Shown: one piece after another, positions 31,798 through 42,974 of the stretch
Position numbering within the stretch: the stretch's first letter is position 1
Layout of the letters: every line of letters starts with the position of its first letter
Assembly (NCBI RefSeq): GCF_950295315.1
Contig: NC_080176.1
Coordinates: 35,181,006-35,245,005, forward strand
Length of the DNA stretch: 64,000 nucleotides
Source: Erinaceus europaeus
Lineage: Eukaryota > Chordata > Mammalia > Eulipotyphla > Erinaceidae
Direction of reading: 5' to 3'
Notes under the pieces: generated by a model
What the model saw: the letters and a program-made list of their open reading frames with translations, nothing else
Databases searched by the model: none
What the model was told of the DNA's origin: nothing
Position numbers and translations under genes: made by a program

Positions 31798-32834
31798 ATT
31801 TTAGTCAAGACTGAAATGGCATTTAACATGTTCCTGGAGTATCTGTCCTGTGGTGTGCCTATGAATTTTGACATGTATTTTTCCCATCTTTTAACTTTTT
31901 CTTTTAAAAACTTTTTATGTTAATGTATTTATTTATAAAATGGAAATACTGCAAAAACCATAGGATAAGAGGGGTACAATTCCCACCACCAGAGCTCCAT
32001 ATCCCATCCCCTCCCCTGATATCTTTCTTATTCTTTAACCCTCTGGGAGTATGGACCCAGGGTCATTATGGGGTGCAGAAGGTGGAAGGTCTGGCTTCTG
32101 AAATCACTTCCCCGCTAAACATGGGTGTTGATAGGTTGATCCATATTCCCAGCCTGTTTCTCTCTTTCCCTAGTGAGGCAGAGCTCTGAGAAAGCTAAGC
32201 TCCAAGACTCATTGGTGGGATCATCTGTACAGGGAAGCTTGGTTGGCATCATGGTAGCATCTGAAACCTCATGGCTAAAATAAGAGATAACATATAAAGC
32301 TATACAAATTATTGATTAATCATGAACCTAAAGGCTGGAATATTGCAGATGAAGATTTGGGGTCTCTGTTTTAGAAATAGCTAGTAGGACTATTTTAGGT
32401 ATATTCCAGGGGGCCTATGACTTTATTATTTTTTGTCTTAGCCTGACATCTGATGCAGGTAGATCCAGATTATTGTTTGGGGAGATGATGTCATGGCTGG
32501 ATAAAGGGATAGAAAGCTGGATCAGGGAAGAGAGTAGCTCCCAAATATGGGAAATTTGTATAAATATTGTTGACTATAAACTCCATCAATTTGATTTGAT
32601 CTAGGGCCCATATTCGGAATAGAAGCCTATGTAACCTCTACAACTTGCAACAATTTCAGGACCCATCTTCTTCAGGTGGTAGGTAGAATATGTTATCCAA
32701 CCCGCCTTCGGAGGATAGATCAGTCTCTATCATTGTTGATCCACATTGAGGGCAAGGTCCTAAGGGGAACCCCCAAAGGGGTCCATTATGTTGTTCCTGA
32801 TGGAGATGACCAGTGAAAATGGAAAGAGGGATTT

Positions 32835-33251
32835 CTTTTCTTTCCTTTCCTTTCCTTTCCTTTCCTTTCCTTTCCTTTCCTTTCCTTTCCTTTCCTTCTT
32901 TCCTTTTTTTGTGCCTCCCGGGTTATTGCTGGGGCTTGGTGCCTGCACCATGAATCCACTGCTCCTGGAGGCCATTTTCCCCCCCTTTTGTTGCTCTTGT
33001 AGTTGTAGCCTTGTTGTGGTTATTACTGTTATTATTGATGTTGTTCGTTATCGGATAGGACAGAGAGAAATGGAGAGAGGCGGGGAAGATAGAGAGGGGG
33101 AGAGAAAAATACCTGCAGACCTGCTTCACCACCTGTAAAGCGACTCCCCTGCAGGTGGGGAGCGGGGGGCTCGAACCGGGATCCTTACGCGGGTCCGGTC
33201 CTTGCGCTTTGTGCCATGTCCGCTTAACCCACTGCGCTACCACCGACCCCC
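32835..33251 (-). mobile_element. SINE type A with 3' module
   Basis: Complete minus-strand SINE: GGGGGTCGGTGGTAGCGCAG head, B box GGTTCGAGCC, CTGCAGGTATTTTTC, CAACAATAA-like tail, then the extra module GAGCAGTGGATTCATGG...CCCCAGCAATAACC and a tail that has become (GGAAA)n. AAAGAGGGATTT flanks it (32823-32834; 33252-33265 with a 2-base insertion). Confidence 0.93.
32836..32900. repeat. (TTTCC)n microsatellite
   Basis: About a dozen CTTTC units; it is the expanded tail of the SINE. Confidence 0.92.
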
Positions 33252-33529
33252 AAAGAGAGGGATTTATTCGAGATCTAGACTCATCATGTTTGTGTGGGAA
33301 TCCCAGGACTCCCCATTAAGGCCCTAGCTGATGGGGTGGCCTGATAGTGACTAGAGAGTCATCATTAAAGTATACCATTGACATGTATTTTAATTTCTGA
33401 CTGCTGAGAAATGGATTTCTGGTGACAAGGAATTTCTGAGAGTAAGTTTAACTCTACATACTTTTTACTCATGCATGAGGTCTTTTGGCCCTAAATCTCA
33501 TGGAAATATAATAGTTAAAGATCATGAAT

Positions 33530-33675
33530 TTATTATTATTTTAATTAACTAATATATATTACCAGAGCACTGCTCAGTTCTTCTTTATGGTGGTGTGGGG
33601 GATTGAACCTGGGACTTTGGGGCCTCAGGCAGGAGAGTCTCTTTACGTAACCATTATGCTACCTACCCCCGCCCA
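33530..33675 (-). mobile_element. SINE type C
   Basis: Plus-strand cues: ACCAGAGCACTGCTCAG, GGGGGATTGAACCTGGG, GGCCTCAGGCAGGAGAGTC and TAACCATTATGCTACC. Confidence 0.8.
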
Positions 33676-33694
33676 AGTTCATAAACTTTCAAGT

Positions 33695-33880
33695 CAGATT
33701 CCAAAGTCCAACTCCACAGAGACTAACATTAATCTCACTAAGCCTCAGTTTCCTCAAATGCAATAGTACTTCTTAGGTAAATATTAGGTCATAGGATAGT
33801 CTTGCAGATTAGATGAGACATCCACATGCAGCACTCGGCACCTGCATTTAATAAGCACTGCAATAGATGTTTACTCTGAT
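33695..33880 (+). mobile_element. MIR relic
   Basis: CACTAAGCCTCAGTTTCCTC, AATAGTACTTCTTAGG, GATTAGATGAGACATCCACATGCAGCACTCGGCACCTGCATTTAATAAG (parts) follow the MIR order: core, then 3' end. Ancient mammal-wide SINE. Confidence 0.7.
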
Positions 33881-35004
33881 TATTTAGGAAGCAAAAGCAA
33901 TCCAATGCATTGGCTGTATGCCACTGGTTTGTGGGAAGAACAAAGGACTGGTTCTCTATGCTTTGGAACCAAAACAATGAAAAAGTTTTAAAAATCAGAT
34001 TTGATTTTTTACTTTCTTATGTTTGGTTTTATGCACCTTGTCTCTAAACTATTTAAGTATATATGTTCATTGTGCAAGATACAATGCACTCAGCATGTTT
34101 GGTACTTACTGAGTACTTACTGAATATTTGCTATGTGTCAAACATAGTGCTGGTGATGCAGAGGCATAACTGGATGGTGGGAAGAGAAGACATAGTAAGT
34201 GGTTGTATATAAAAATCAGTATAGAAAGTGGAGCAATAAGGGGCAGAAAGAAAAGAATGGAAGGTCTCCTGATGTACACAGATATGAAAAAAAAAAGAAC
34301 ATTCATAAGATTGTCATGTTGCCACAGTGGAAGGTAAACTCTGTGAGCAGTGGGCAAAAGCACTGGAAAGACACTTATTATGAAACCTTCCTGTACTTCA
34401 TTAGGGCTCTTGACCTTCATCAGGAGCTGTTCATTGAAGACATTTTCATCTTCACTGACACTTAAGCCACTGCATTTAGGAAGCCTCAATGCTATGATTC
34501 CTCTCTCTGTCTCTCTGTCTCTGTTTCTCTCTCTCCTTCCATTCTTCTGTCTTTATTTGAAAAAAAAAGATGTATTTTAATTTAATATAGTTTGTTTTTT
34601 ATGGACAGTTTGGCACTGGATATCAGAGATAAGTATTCAGGTTTAAAAGAGTAGTCTGTAGCCACTGAAGTGAGAGCCAGTGAGGACAAATGTAGGAAGT
34701 TCACTGGAAAAGGCGAGGTAGGGACATAAAGGATGAACTTAATAGGACTAACGATACCTGGCATGGAGAGTGAAGGGAACGGAGGAGTCAAGGGGATTCC
34801 CAAGTATCTAGTTAGACAGCAGAATTTATGGTGGTTTTATCATATCAAAGCAGATGAGGAAGAATATGTACTGGGAGTGGACAATGACTTTGCCTTTTTT
34901 GAAAGGGATATATATTCTAGGAACATGATTTGAATATACTTTTGTGACATCTGGAGTTGAATAATCAAAGAGGTCATTTATAATAACAACAGCTTCAGAA
35001 AGCA
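33881..35004. other. Mostly unassigned; small repeat scraps
   Basis: 34085-34165 (GAGTACTTACTGAATATTTG, GTGCTGGTGATGCAGAGGC) looks like an ancient mammal-wide repeat of the L2/MIR kind. 34495-34570 is a pyrimidine run with an A-tail, probably a SINE 3' scrap. Open frames of 127 and 88 codons overlap each other on opposite strands near 34.2-34.5 kb and have no recognisable domain. Confidence 0.4.
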
Positions 35005-35155
35005 CTTTAAAAAAATTATTTATTTATTAATGAGAAAGATAGTTGGAGAGAGAGAAAGAACCAGACGTCACTCTGGTACATATGTTAATGGGCAGTGAAC
35101 TCAGGACCTCATGCTTGAGAGTCTAGTGCCTTAGCCAGTGTGCTACCTCTTACAC
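35005..35155 (-). mobile_element. SINE type D, older
   Basis: Plus-strand: TTATTTATTTATTAATGAG, AACCAGACGTCACTCTGG, GTGAACTCAGGACCTCATGC, AGCCAGTGTGCTACCTC. Second copy at 51605. Confidence 0.7.
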
Positions 35156-35164
35156 CACAGCATT

Positions 35165-35388
35165 TCTTTTTAAAATGTTATTTATTTATTTATTATTGGA
35201 TAGAGACGGAGAGGAATTGAGATGGAAGAAGGAGATAGAGAGGGAGAGAGACAGAGAGACACCTGCAGCCTTGCTCCATCATTTATGAAGCTTTCCCCAG
35301 TGCAATTGTGGGACCAGGGGCTTGATCCTGCAACCTTGCTCATTATAATGTGTGTGTTTAACCAGGTGCGCCACTGCCTGGCCTCCAC
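35165..35388 (-). mobile_element. SINE type B
   Basis: Minus strand: GGAGGCCAGGCAGTGGCGC head, AAACACACACATTATAATGAGC, ATAAATGATGGAGCAAGGC and AATAAATAAATAAATAAC tail. Confidence 0.82.
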
Positions 35389-35765
35389 CAAAAGCATTTC
35401 TAAACAGTAAAATATTTTCAGTCAGATTAAGTGACATCTGAGCTGAAATGACCTTGGTGACTTTAGATAGATGGGACATGAATCTCCTCTTCCTTCTTCT
35501 CCTTGTTCCCATTCCTCTTCTTATTCTTTCTCTTTTTGTAGTTTCCAGAGATTTACCACTGTAGGATAACTTTTTTAGTTGTTATTGTTGTTTTTCCAGA
35601 AAGAAAGACAGAGATAGAGAAGTGGGGGAGAGGGGGAATAAACCACAGCATCAAAGCTTAAAAGGCTGAGAGAAGAGGAATACTGGATATAGGAAAGTCA
35701 TATATGATAATATTATTTCTAGACTTTTAAACCTTGACTTCACATATGTTTCTGCTTTTTCTTTG

Positions 35766-36045
35766 TTTTTTATTTTTAATTTATTTATTTATCCCCTTTT
35801 GTTGCCTTTGTTGTTTTACTGTTGTTGTTTTTGATGTCGTCATTGTTGGGTAGGACAGAGAGTAATGGAGAGAAGAAGGGAAGACAGTGAAGGGGAGAGA
35901 AAGATAGACACCTGCAGACCTGCTTCACCACCTGTGAAGCGACTCCCCTGCAGTTGGGGAGCTAGGGCTTGAACCGGGATTCTTATGCTGGTCCTTGCGC
36001 TTTGCGCCATGTGCGCTTAACCTACTGTGCTACCGTCCGACTCCC
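35766..36045 (-). mobile_element. SINE type A
   Basis: Minus strand GGGAGTCGGACGGTAGCACA head; B box GGTTCAAGCCC; CTGCAGGTGTC; CAACAACAGTAAAAC tail. TCTGCTTTTTCTTTG (35751-35765) and TTCCACTTTTTCTTG (36046-36060) are the flanking duplication. Confidence 0.92.
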
Positions 36046-36084
36046 TTCCACTTTTTCTTGACATTTAAGTTGCACTGTGGGTAA

Positions 36085-36470
36085 TCTTTAATTAATTAAT
36101 TAATTAATTAATTAAAGGAGACATTAACAAAACCATAGGATAGGACGGGTACAACTCCACACAATTCCAACCACCAGATCTCTATATCCCATCCCATCCC
36201 CTGATAGCTTTCCCATTCTGTAGTCCTCTGGGAGTATGGACCCATGGTCACTGTGGGTATGCAGAAGGAAGGTCTGGCTTCTGTAATTGCTTCCCTGCTG
36301 AATATGGGCCTTGACTGGTAGATCCATATTCCCAGACTGCCTCTCCCTTTCCCTAGTAGGGTGGGGCTCTGTGGAAGCGGAGCTCCAGGACATATTGGTG
36401 GGGTCATCTGTCCAGGGAAGTCTGGTCAGCATCATGCTAGCATCTGGATAATCTAACCATGTAAGTCAGG
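36085..36470 (-). mobile_element. L1 3' end insertion
   Basis: Minus-strand L1 3'UTR end: CCATAGGATAGGACGGGTAC, CTCTGGGAGTATGGACCC, CCTAGTAGGGTGGGGCTCTG. Its tail is now (ATTA)n at 36090-36117. Confidence 0.88.
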
Positions 36471-36519
36471 TTGTTGTTGGCATGCAGGGAGGAGTTAAGT
36501 GCAAATATGGAAGGACTGG

Positions 36520-36590
36520 GATATTGCTCAGTAGTAGAGCATATGCTTTTCATGGAGAAAGCTCTGCATTTCATCGCTGACACCACACCA
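36520..36590 (+). mobile_element. tRNA-like SINE type E head
   Basis: GGGATATTGCTCAGTAGTAG then AGAGCATATGCTTTTCATGG and TTCATCGCTGACACCACACC: a tRNA-Ala-like A-box region followed at once by the microsatellite. Confidence 0.65.
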
Positions 36591-37167
36591 CCACACCACC
36601 ACACCACACCACACCACACCACACCACACCACACCACACCACACCACACCACACCATACCACACCACAACCACACAACCATCACACCACACCACCTCATC
36701 ATCACACCATACCACCATACCATCACACCACACTACCACACCACCATACCATACCATACCACCACACCATCATCACACCACCACACCACCACACTACCAC
36801 CACACCACACCCCAACCCCACCACACCACTACAATACCACAACACCACCATACCACACCACACCACACCACACTACACCACCACACCACACCACACCACC
36901 ATACCACACCACTACACTACTACCACCATACCACCACCATACCACACCACACCACCCCTACCACAACACACCGCACCACCACTCACCACACCATACCACC
37001 ACACCACCACCACTCCACATCACACCACCACACCACTATATCACCACACCACACTACCATACCACCACACCATACCAGCACACCACCAAACCACCACCAT
37101 ACCACACCACACTACCATACCATACCAGCACACCACCACCACACCAGCACACCACCACACCACCAGT
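36583..37167. repeat. (ACACC/CACCA)n long microsatellite
   Basis: About 585 bp of ACC-based units: CACCACAC, CCATACCAC and variants. The first part is nearly pure ACACC; further on it is interrupted by T and AT changes. It starts at the CACCAC end of a SINE and gives long His/Thr/Pro-rich open frames in one strand and Val/Trp/Cys-rich ones in the other; these are not genes. Confidence 0.95.
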
Positions 37168-37169
37168 AA

Positions 37170-38100
37170 TCACCATCACTACTAAGAACAACAGAAATAC
37201 CAAGAAGAATGTGGAGTTATGTCTCCATGATTAGTTAATCTATAGACTGAAGTCCTTTTGCTTTTTTGTTTGGGTGAGTTGCATAAATTGCCCATGTGCT
37301 TTTCAAAATTAATTTTGCTTTTAGATTTAGTCATACTATTTTGGGGTATAGTGGAGTGTTGTGCATAATAGTGAGAGATGGTGTTTAGCACTCAACTAAT
37401 CCTGGTTAAATAAGAAACTGAAAGTGGGAAAGAGAAGAAGATACCCACATTTTACTTTGCTGGAGATGGATCAGTAGTTCTGTACTGATTTACAAAGGAC
37501 TTCTTGAAGTTATCATTTGACAAAGTGCCCAGGGAGAGGGTTGATGTCAGTGGGAGAAGGCCGTGGGTGGGTGTCCCCCGGCTGACTTCCTCTCAACCTC
37601 TCCCTGCCAGATCTCCTTCGTCCAAACCTGTAATCCCTGCCCAGGCAATTCCAGTTCTGGGTGTTTCTTAAGCAAATAGAGCAGATGGTGCCAGTGTTAA
37701 ATATTACCACCTTTCATGAACTGTATTCCAGGGCAACTGCTTATGATTTTTTCTCATGACTCAGTATCACCACCTCACCTGAGTCCTTAATTTCTCCCTC
37801 CTTCAGTTCCTTAGAACACATGTATATGTATAACTAGCACCTATTACTGTCATGTTTTCTGATTATCTGCTAGGTGAAGTGGAGGGCTTTCTAGTCTATG
37901 TATCACCACCTTCTCCACTAGTCTCTCAGGTCTGTGTCTTACTGCTATAGTTTGCAGGAAACTGTGTGACTGGAAAGAAATTTATCAGCAGCTTCCTGTG
38001 TAAGCATCTTCTCCATCTTTCTCTCTCTGACCCCATTCCAAGTCCACCAGGCATGTGTTCAACAAATGCTCTTGGATTGTGAAGAAATGTTGCTAACATG
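37170..38100. other. Unassigned stretch
   Basis: No recognised repeat or coding sequence. A small GC-richer patch at 37555-37650 (GTGGGTGGGTGTCCCCCGGC) has no clear frame. Confidence 0.4.
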
Positions 38101-38180
38101 GATTGATCCAAGTTCCTTTCTTTCTTTTACTTTTCTTTCTTTTTCTTTTTTCTTTTCTTTTTTTTTTTTTTTTTTAGAAA
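38100..38180. repeat. Pyrimidine-rich CTTTT tract
   Basis: Irregular (CTTTT)n followed by about 20 T, probably the tail of a degraded minus-strand SINE. Confidence 0.6.
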
Positions 38181-38349
38181 AACAAAAATTACATGTCAAA
38201 GTGCTAAACTTAAGATTTCTACACAAAAGGAAACTAAGTGCCTTCCCCTAAAGGAGGGCTTCTCAACAATCACAGAGAAGATAATGATAGTTACTCTTGT
38301 TAACACTCACTGTGCTAAATACTTTTCCTGTATCATCAGATTTGATCTA

Positions 38350-38448
38350 AGCTCTTTTTTTTTTTTGTTTGTTTGTTTTTTGCCTTCAGGATTATTACTG
38401 GGGCTCAACACTGGCATTATGAAATCACAGTTCCTGGTGGCCATTTTT
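38350..38448 (-). mobile_element. SINE 3' module fragment
   Basis: Plus strand GCCTTCAGGATTATTACTGG, GCTCAACACTGGCATTATG, AGTTCCTGGTGGCCATTTTT: the extra 3' module of the long SINE, antisense, with a T-rich tail before it. The rest of the SINE has been replaced by the microsatellite. Confidence 0.8.
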
Positions 38449-38660
38449 CCTTCCCCTCCCCTCCCCTCCCCTCCCCCCTCCCCTCCCCCCTCCCCTCCCC
38501 TCCCCTCCCCTCCCCTCCCCTCCCCTCCCCTCCCCTCCCCTCCCCTCCCCTCCCCTCCTCTCCTCTCCTCTCCTCTCCTCTCCTCTCCTCTCCTCTCCTC
38601 TCCTCTCCTCTCTTTTCCTCCCCTCCCTGCCCTCCTTTCTTTTCCTCCCCTCCCCTGCCT
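38449..38660. repeat. (CCCCT)n to (TCTCC)n microsatellite
   Basis: CCCCT units grade into CTCCT units near 38556 and then decay. It occupies the pyrimidine-run position of the SINE. Ser/Pro/Leu or Glu/Arg/Gly open frames through it are artefacts. Confidence 0.95.
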
Positions 38661-38764
38661 TGAGTGCAGAACTTGCATATGTTAAGTCACAGTTCCATTT
38701 CCAGCACTGCATACATTTGAGTGGAACTTTGGTCTCTTGCATAATATAAGAAAATAAATATTAC

Positions 38765-39119
38765 CCCAAAATTCTGTTCTTACCTACAAGGTCAATTTCC
38801 TATGCATTTGTCTAGATACTGTTTCATTGTACATTTAGATTTGCCACCACCAGGAATGAACTTTTGCATCTGGTGTAAGGGAAAAATTGATTTTTCCCTT
38901 TTCAGTCTTCAACTGATAGTATTCTTTTGTTGAAAAAGAGGACCCTTCCCTTACTGTGCTAATGTGTCACCCTTGGCATAAGTCAGGTGTCCTTACTGAT
39001 GTCAGTGAGGTTTCAGATACTCTGTTCTGTTCTTTTGCTCTACTCACTTTTGTGACAAAACAACATTGGCTACATTAATGTACTTAATATTTCCTGATAT
39101 CTAGAAGTATAATTCTAAT
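38765..39119. other. Unassigned stretch
   Basis: Nothing recognised. A type-E-like scrap (TTCCATTTCCAGCACTGCAT) ends just before it at about 38715. Confidence 0.35.
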
Positions 39120-39490
39120 ATCTTTTCATTTTTAAGACTTACATTACTACACATGGTCCTATATCTTTTCATAAAATTTTAGAATTATTTTTACCAAACT
39201 GAATCTATAGATCATTTGGGAAGAACTAGCATCTTTACTCAGTTAATTCCTTTGTCTAGTTAAGTCTTTAACTTCTCACACTAATTTTAGATACTTTTCT
39301 ATGTAGAAGTCTTCACATTTTGCTAGATTTACTAATAGGTATTTGTAACATTGTAGATTTATGTCTATATATTTAATTATATTGTAAATATTATCAAAAC
39401 TCTCATTTTTAATGTGGCATATATAGTCTTTGTGTATAAGTCTTTCAAGTACTGACTTAATTCTGCTTATAGAGTATTTCAGACTTTCTA
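39120..39490 (-). mobile_element. Old L1 ORF2 fragment
   Basis: Plus-strand cues GATCATTTGGGAAGAACTAG, ATCTTTACTCAG, GTAGAAGTCTTCACATTTTG and TAATAGGTATTTGTAACATT correspond to antisense L1 ORF2 after the RT domain. Very diverged. Confidence 0.55.
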
Positions 39491-40780
39491 CATGCAAAAA
39501 ACAAATTATCTATAGATAATGGCAGACTAATCTTTTGTTCTAACTTATAAAACTTTTTTGAATTTTTTATTTGTTATTAATAGTTTGTTACAACATTGTA
39601 AGATTGCAATGTGTAGTTCCACACCACTTCCACCAAGAAAGTTCTGCATCCCCACCCTCCCAAAGATAACCAGCATAGTTCTCACAAGTTTTGCATTTTG
39701 TTCATTTTGCTGCTGCTTCTTTTTATGTTTTCTCTTCCTCTCCTTACCCTTCTCCTCTTCCTCCTTCTTTATTGCAAGTTCATGTGAATCAGATCTCTAG
39801 ATTCAACATATGAATGAAACCATCTGGCATTGGTCTTTCATCTTTTATTTTGCTAAGCATAATCACTTCTGGCTCTATCCATTTTGTCCCAAAGGGCACA
39901 ATGTCATCCTTATTTTTTAATTACAGAATAGTATTTCATGGAATAAATACCTCATGACTTCTTTAGCTGATCATCTGTTAATGGGTATTTAGGCTGCCTC
40001 CACTTTTAGCTATTGTCAATAAAGCAGCTATGAACATATGTCCCTTCAAAAAAGTGTTTGGGTGTCTGTTGGGAAGATGCCTAAGAGTGATATTGCTGAA
40101 TGACAAGGTAATTCCATCTTTATTTGTTTAAGAACTCTCTGTACATTCTTCCAAAGGGGCTGTGCCAGTTTACATTCCCACCAGCAGTGGAGCAGAGTTC
40201 TCTTTTTTCCACAACCTCTTCAATACCTGTCATTTCCCGTTTTGTTGATGTAAACCATTCTCTCAGGTGTGAGATGAAATATCAATGTTGTCTTAATTTG
40301 CATTTCTCTAATGATAAATGCAGTGGAGCAATTTTTTATGTGTCTGTGGACTATGTGTATCTCTCTTTAGAAAACTCCCTGTTTAGTTCTTTGGCCTACT
40401 TTTTTATTAGGTTACTTTTGCTTCTTTTGTAGCTCTGTACCAATTCTGTATAGATGTTTGATATCTGTCACTGTTCTCATGTGTAATGTGCAAATATCTT
40501 CTCCCATTTACTCGGTTGCCTGGTTAATCTTGTGTAGTTTGCTTTCTATATGTAGAACTTTTAAAATTTCACATAATCCCATTTATTTACTCTTGTTATC
40601 ATCTCCCATGCCCAGGGGGCCGAGTCTCCAAAATACATCTTTGATATGAAGGTCCTGAAAAGTTTCATGGAGATTTTCTTATATAAATTTTAGAGTTTCT
40701 GGTCTAATATCTAAATCTTTAACCTGTTTTGATTTGATCTTGGTGTATGGTATTAGGTGGTGGCCTCGTTTTACTTTTCT

Positions 40781-41147
40781 TTTATTTATTTATTTATTTA
40801 TTTTCTCCCTCCAGCGTTATTGCTGGGCTCAGTGCCTGCACCATGAATCCACCGCTCCTGGAGGCCATTTTCCCCCTTTTTGTTGCCCTTGTCATTGTAG
40901 CCTCATTGTGGTCATTATTATTGCCATTGTTGATGTTGTTCATTGTTGGATAGGACAGAGAGAAATGGAGAGAGGAGGGGAAGACAGAGAGGGGGAGAGA
41001 AAGATAGACAGCTGCAGACCTGCTTCACCGCCTGTGAAGCGACTCCCCTGCAGGTGGGGAGCCAGGGGATCGAACCGGGATCCTTATGCCAGTCCCTGCG
41101 CTTTGTGCCACATGCGCTTAACCCACTGCACCACTGCCCAAGCCCCT
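40781..41147 (-). mobile_element. SINE type A with 3' module
   Basis: Minus strand: GGGGCTTGGGCAGTGGTGC head, B box GGTTCGATCC, CTGCAGCTGTC, then CAACAATGGCAATAATAATG and module GAGCGGTGGATTCATGG...GCAATAACGCTGGAGGG. Target duplication GTTTYACTTTTCT (40768-40780 and 41149-41161). Confidence 0.92.
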
Positions 41148-41206
41148 AGTTTCACTTTTCTACATGTGGCTGTCTAGTTTTCCCAGCACCATCTGTTGAA
41201 GAGACC

Positions 41207-41950
41207 TTCCTTTTTTTAAAAAAAAAAATTATTGTTGATTTACAAAATTAGAAGATAGCAATAATATAATTTCATACCTTTCCAACCATCAGAGTTCTGT
41301 ATCCCCATTCCTTCCAATGGAAACTACAGCAAAGTGACAGATATGGGCTGACTATTATTTCTAGAACTATATATCTATATCCACAATATATTTGCCTATT
41401 TTTTCCTATGGTCCTGCCTTCTCTTCTTTTATAAGTCACACCTACCACTTCGGAGTGTCCTTCCTTTCACCTGCCCCCCAATCCTTTTCAGGTCCTGGTG
41501 GAACTGTAGTTCAGAACCCTCTGGTCAACTTCCCTTAACTTACCCTTCTGCGAGTATGGACCAAAATTCTGTATGGGCAGTTGGAAGGCCTGACTTCTCT
41601 AATTGTTTCTCCACTGGACGTGGGCATTGGGAAGTTAATCCACATCCCAGCCTGCTTCTCTTTCCTTAGTGTGTTGGGCTCTGGAGAGGTGAGATTCTGA
41701 GACATATTGTTGACATTGTCTGCCCAGGGAGTTCAGGATGAAAACATAGTAGCACTCACAACTTGGTGGCTAAAAGGTAGTAAGATATAAGTCAGAACAA
41801 ATTGTTTGATAAACGGGGCCAAAAAGTAAGAATAGAGCAGATGGGAATAGGTATTTTGGGGTGAAAAAAGCCAGGAAGTCTACTTTAGGTATTTCCTTCT
41901 AGTGAGGTTTTGATTCTGGTGGTGACTTTTATTTTTCTATGACCTCAAGA
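41207..41950 (-). mobile_element. L1 3'UTR insertion in old L1
   Basis: Minus-strand L1 3' end: AATTATTGTTGATTTACAAA, ATAGCAATAATATAATTTC, CTGCGAGTATGGACC, ACTTAGGTAGCACTC-like. Same subfamily as 9965-10565. The old L1 resumes afterwards. Confidence 0.78.
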
Positions 41951-42290
41951 TAGTAATAAGTTTAGAAGAGACATTCTTTACCTCATTGAGTGGTCTTGGC
42001 TTCTTTGCTCTTTTCTGGGCTTTTAATTCTGCTCCATTGATCCAAGTATCCATTTTTATTCCTGTATCATTCTACTTTGATTAATATTGCTTTGTAGTAT
42101 AAACTACAAAGCATAATATCTCTATATTTTTTCCTTTTTTCAGAAATGCTTCGATTAGTTACGGCTTTTTGTGGTTCCACACATTTTTTCTTCTTTTTTT
42201 TTACAAGCACTACAGAATATTTACTCGAAGGGTTGATAATATTTTTTATTTTATTCCTAATCTTAGGACACTCAGTAATTTTCTATTAAG

Positions 42291-42295
<5 letters not shown>

Positions 42296-42340
<45 letters not shown>
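42296..42340. repeat. (AC)n microsatellite
   Basis: About 22 AC units. Confidence 0.97.
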
Positions 42341-42342
<2 letters not shown>

Positions 42343-42350
42343 AATACTTA

Positions 42351-42560
42351 GGGCTGGCAAGATAGCTCACATAGATAGAGCACTTCTTTGCCTTGTGTGA
42401 GACCCAGGTTCCAGACCAACCTCCACTATATTAAAGAAAGCTTTGGTAATGTGCTCCTCTCTATCCCCCTTTTCTCTCTGCCTGTCTGTCTCCATCTCTA
42501 TCTCAAAAAGTTTACCAGGAACAGTGAAGCACCAGATACTGGATGCCATAGATGTCAAGA
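42351..42560 (+). mobile_element. tRNA-like SINE type E, longer copy
   Basis: GGGCTGGCAAGATAGCTCAC head, AGAGCACTTCTTTGCCTTG, B-box-like GGTTCCAGACC, TCTCTGCCTGTCTGTCTCC and a 3' part resembling the module (AGGAACAGTGAAGCACC). Confidence 0.65.
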
Positions 42561-42582
42561 AAAACAAAATAAAGAAAGAAAG

Positions 42583-42756
42583 CAGGTTTTGGTAATGGTG
42601 CACCTGGTAAAGCATGCATGTCACTATTCAGAAGGACCAGCAGGCAGGAAGCTCCCTGAGTGATGAAACAGTATTGCAGGTCTCTTCCATCTCTCCTCAT
42701 CTCTCTTTCTGTCTCTGAAAGGAAAAAGGAAATAAAAAAATAGAGAAAAAGAGAGT

Positions 42757-42812
<56 letters not shown>

Positions 42813-42950
42813 GCAAGCAAGCAAGGAAGGAAGGAAGGAAGGAAGGAAGAAAACAACAGAAAAGGCCACCAAAAGTGAATTCATTGTGCAGGCACCAAGC
42901 CCCATCTATAGCCCTGGTGGCAATAAAAAATTAAAATAAAATAAAAAAAG
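42583..42950 (+). mobile_element. SINE type B with 3' module and expanded purine tract
   Basis: GGTAATGGTGCACCTGGTAA head, TGAGTGATGAAACAGTATTGC, then (GA)n and (AAGG)n expansion (42755-42850), then module AAGTGAATTCATTGTGCAGG, GGCACCAAGCCCC and AAATTAAAATAAAAT tail. Confidence 0.8.
42755..42850. repeat. (GA)n and (AAGG)n tracts in SINE
   Basis: About 28 GA units followed by AAGC/AAGG units. Confidence 0.92.
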
Positions 42951-42974
42951 AGCTCACTTGGAATAGTGCATTTT

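Larger units (their letters stand above)
31905..33390 (-). mobile_element. L1 3'UTR, long subfamily, split by a SINE
   Basis: Minus-strand 3'UTR from CCATAGGATAAGAGGGGTAC through GCCTGACATCTGATGCAGG, ATGATGTCATGGCTGG to GGAATCCCAGGACTCC. The SINE at 32835-33251 interrupts it. Corresponds to 17864-19075 on the opposite strand. Confidence 0.88.
39545..42290 (-). mobile_element. Old L1, 3'UTR to ORF2 middle, with two insertions
   Basis: 39545-39850 3'UTR; 39850-40780, 41148-41206 and about 41951-42290 ORF2 C-terminal region (plus-strand cues TTTACATTCCCACCAGCAG, TTAATTTGCATTTCTCTAAT, CAGCACCATCTGTTGAAGAG, CTGCTCCATTGATCCA). Broken by a SINE (40781-41147) and an L1 3'UTR (41207-41950). No open frame left. 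Confidence 0.85.

Noticed and set aside
34106..34489. 127-codon minus-strand frame
   Set aside because: No domain, no codon-use signal, overlapped by an 88-codon frame on the other strand, and no splice or promoter context.
36585..37167. CRISPR-like regular repeats
   Set aside because: Short units without unique spacers in a mammalian context: a microsatellite.
36471..37169. 232-codon His/Thr/Pro-rich open frame
   Set aside because: It is the translation of the ACACC microsatellite; amino-acid content follows the repeat.
38284..38742. Several Ser/Pro/Leu and Glu/Arg/Gly-rich open frames
   Set aside because: They are readings of the CCCCT/TCTCC array.
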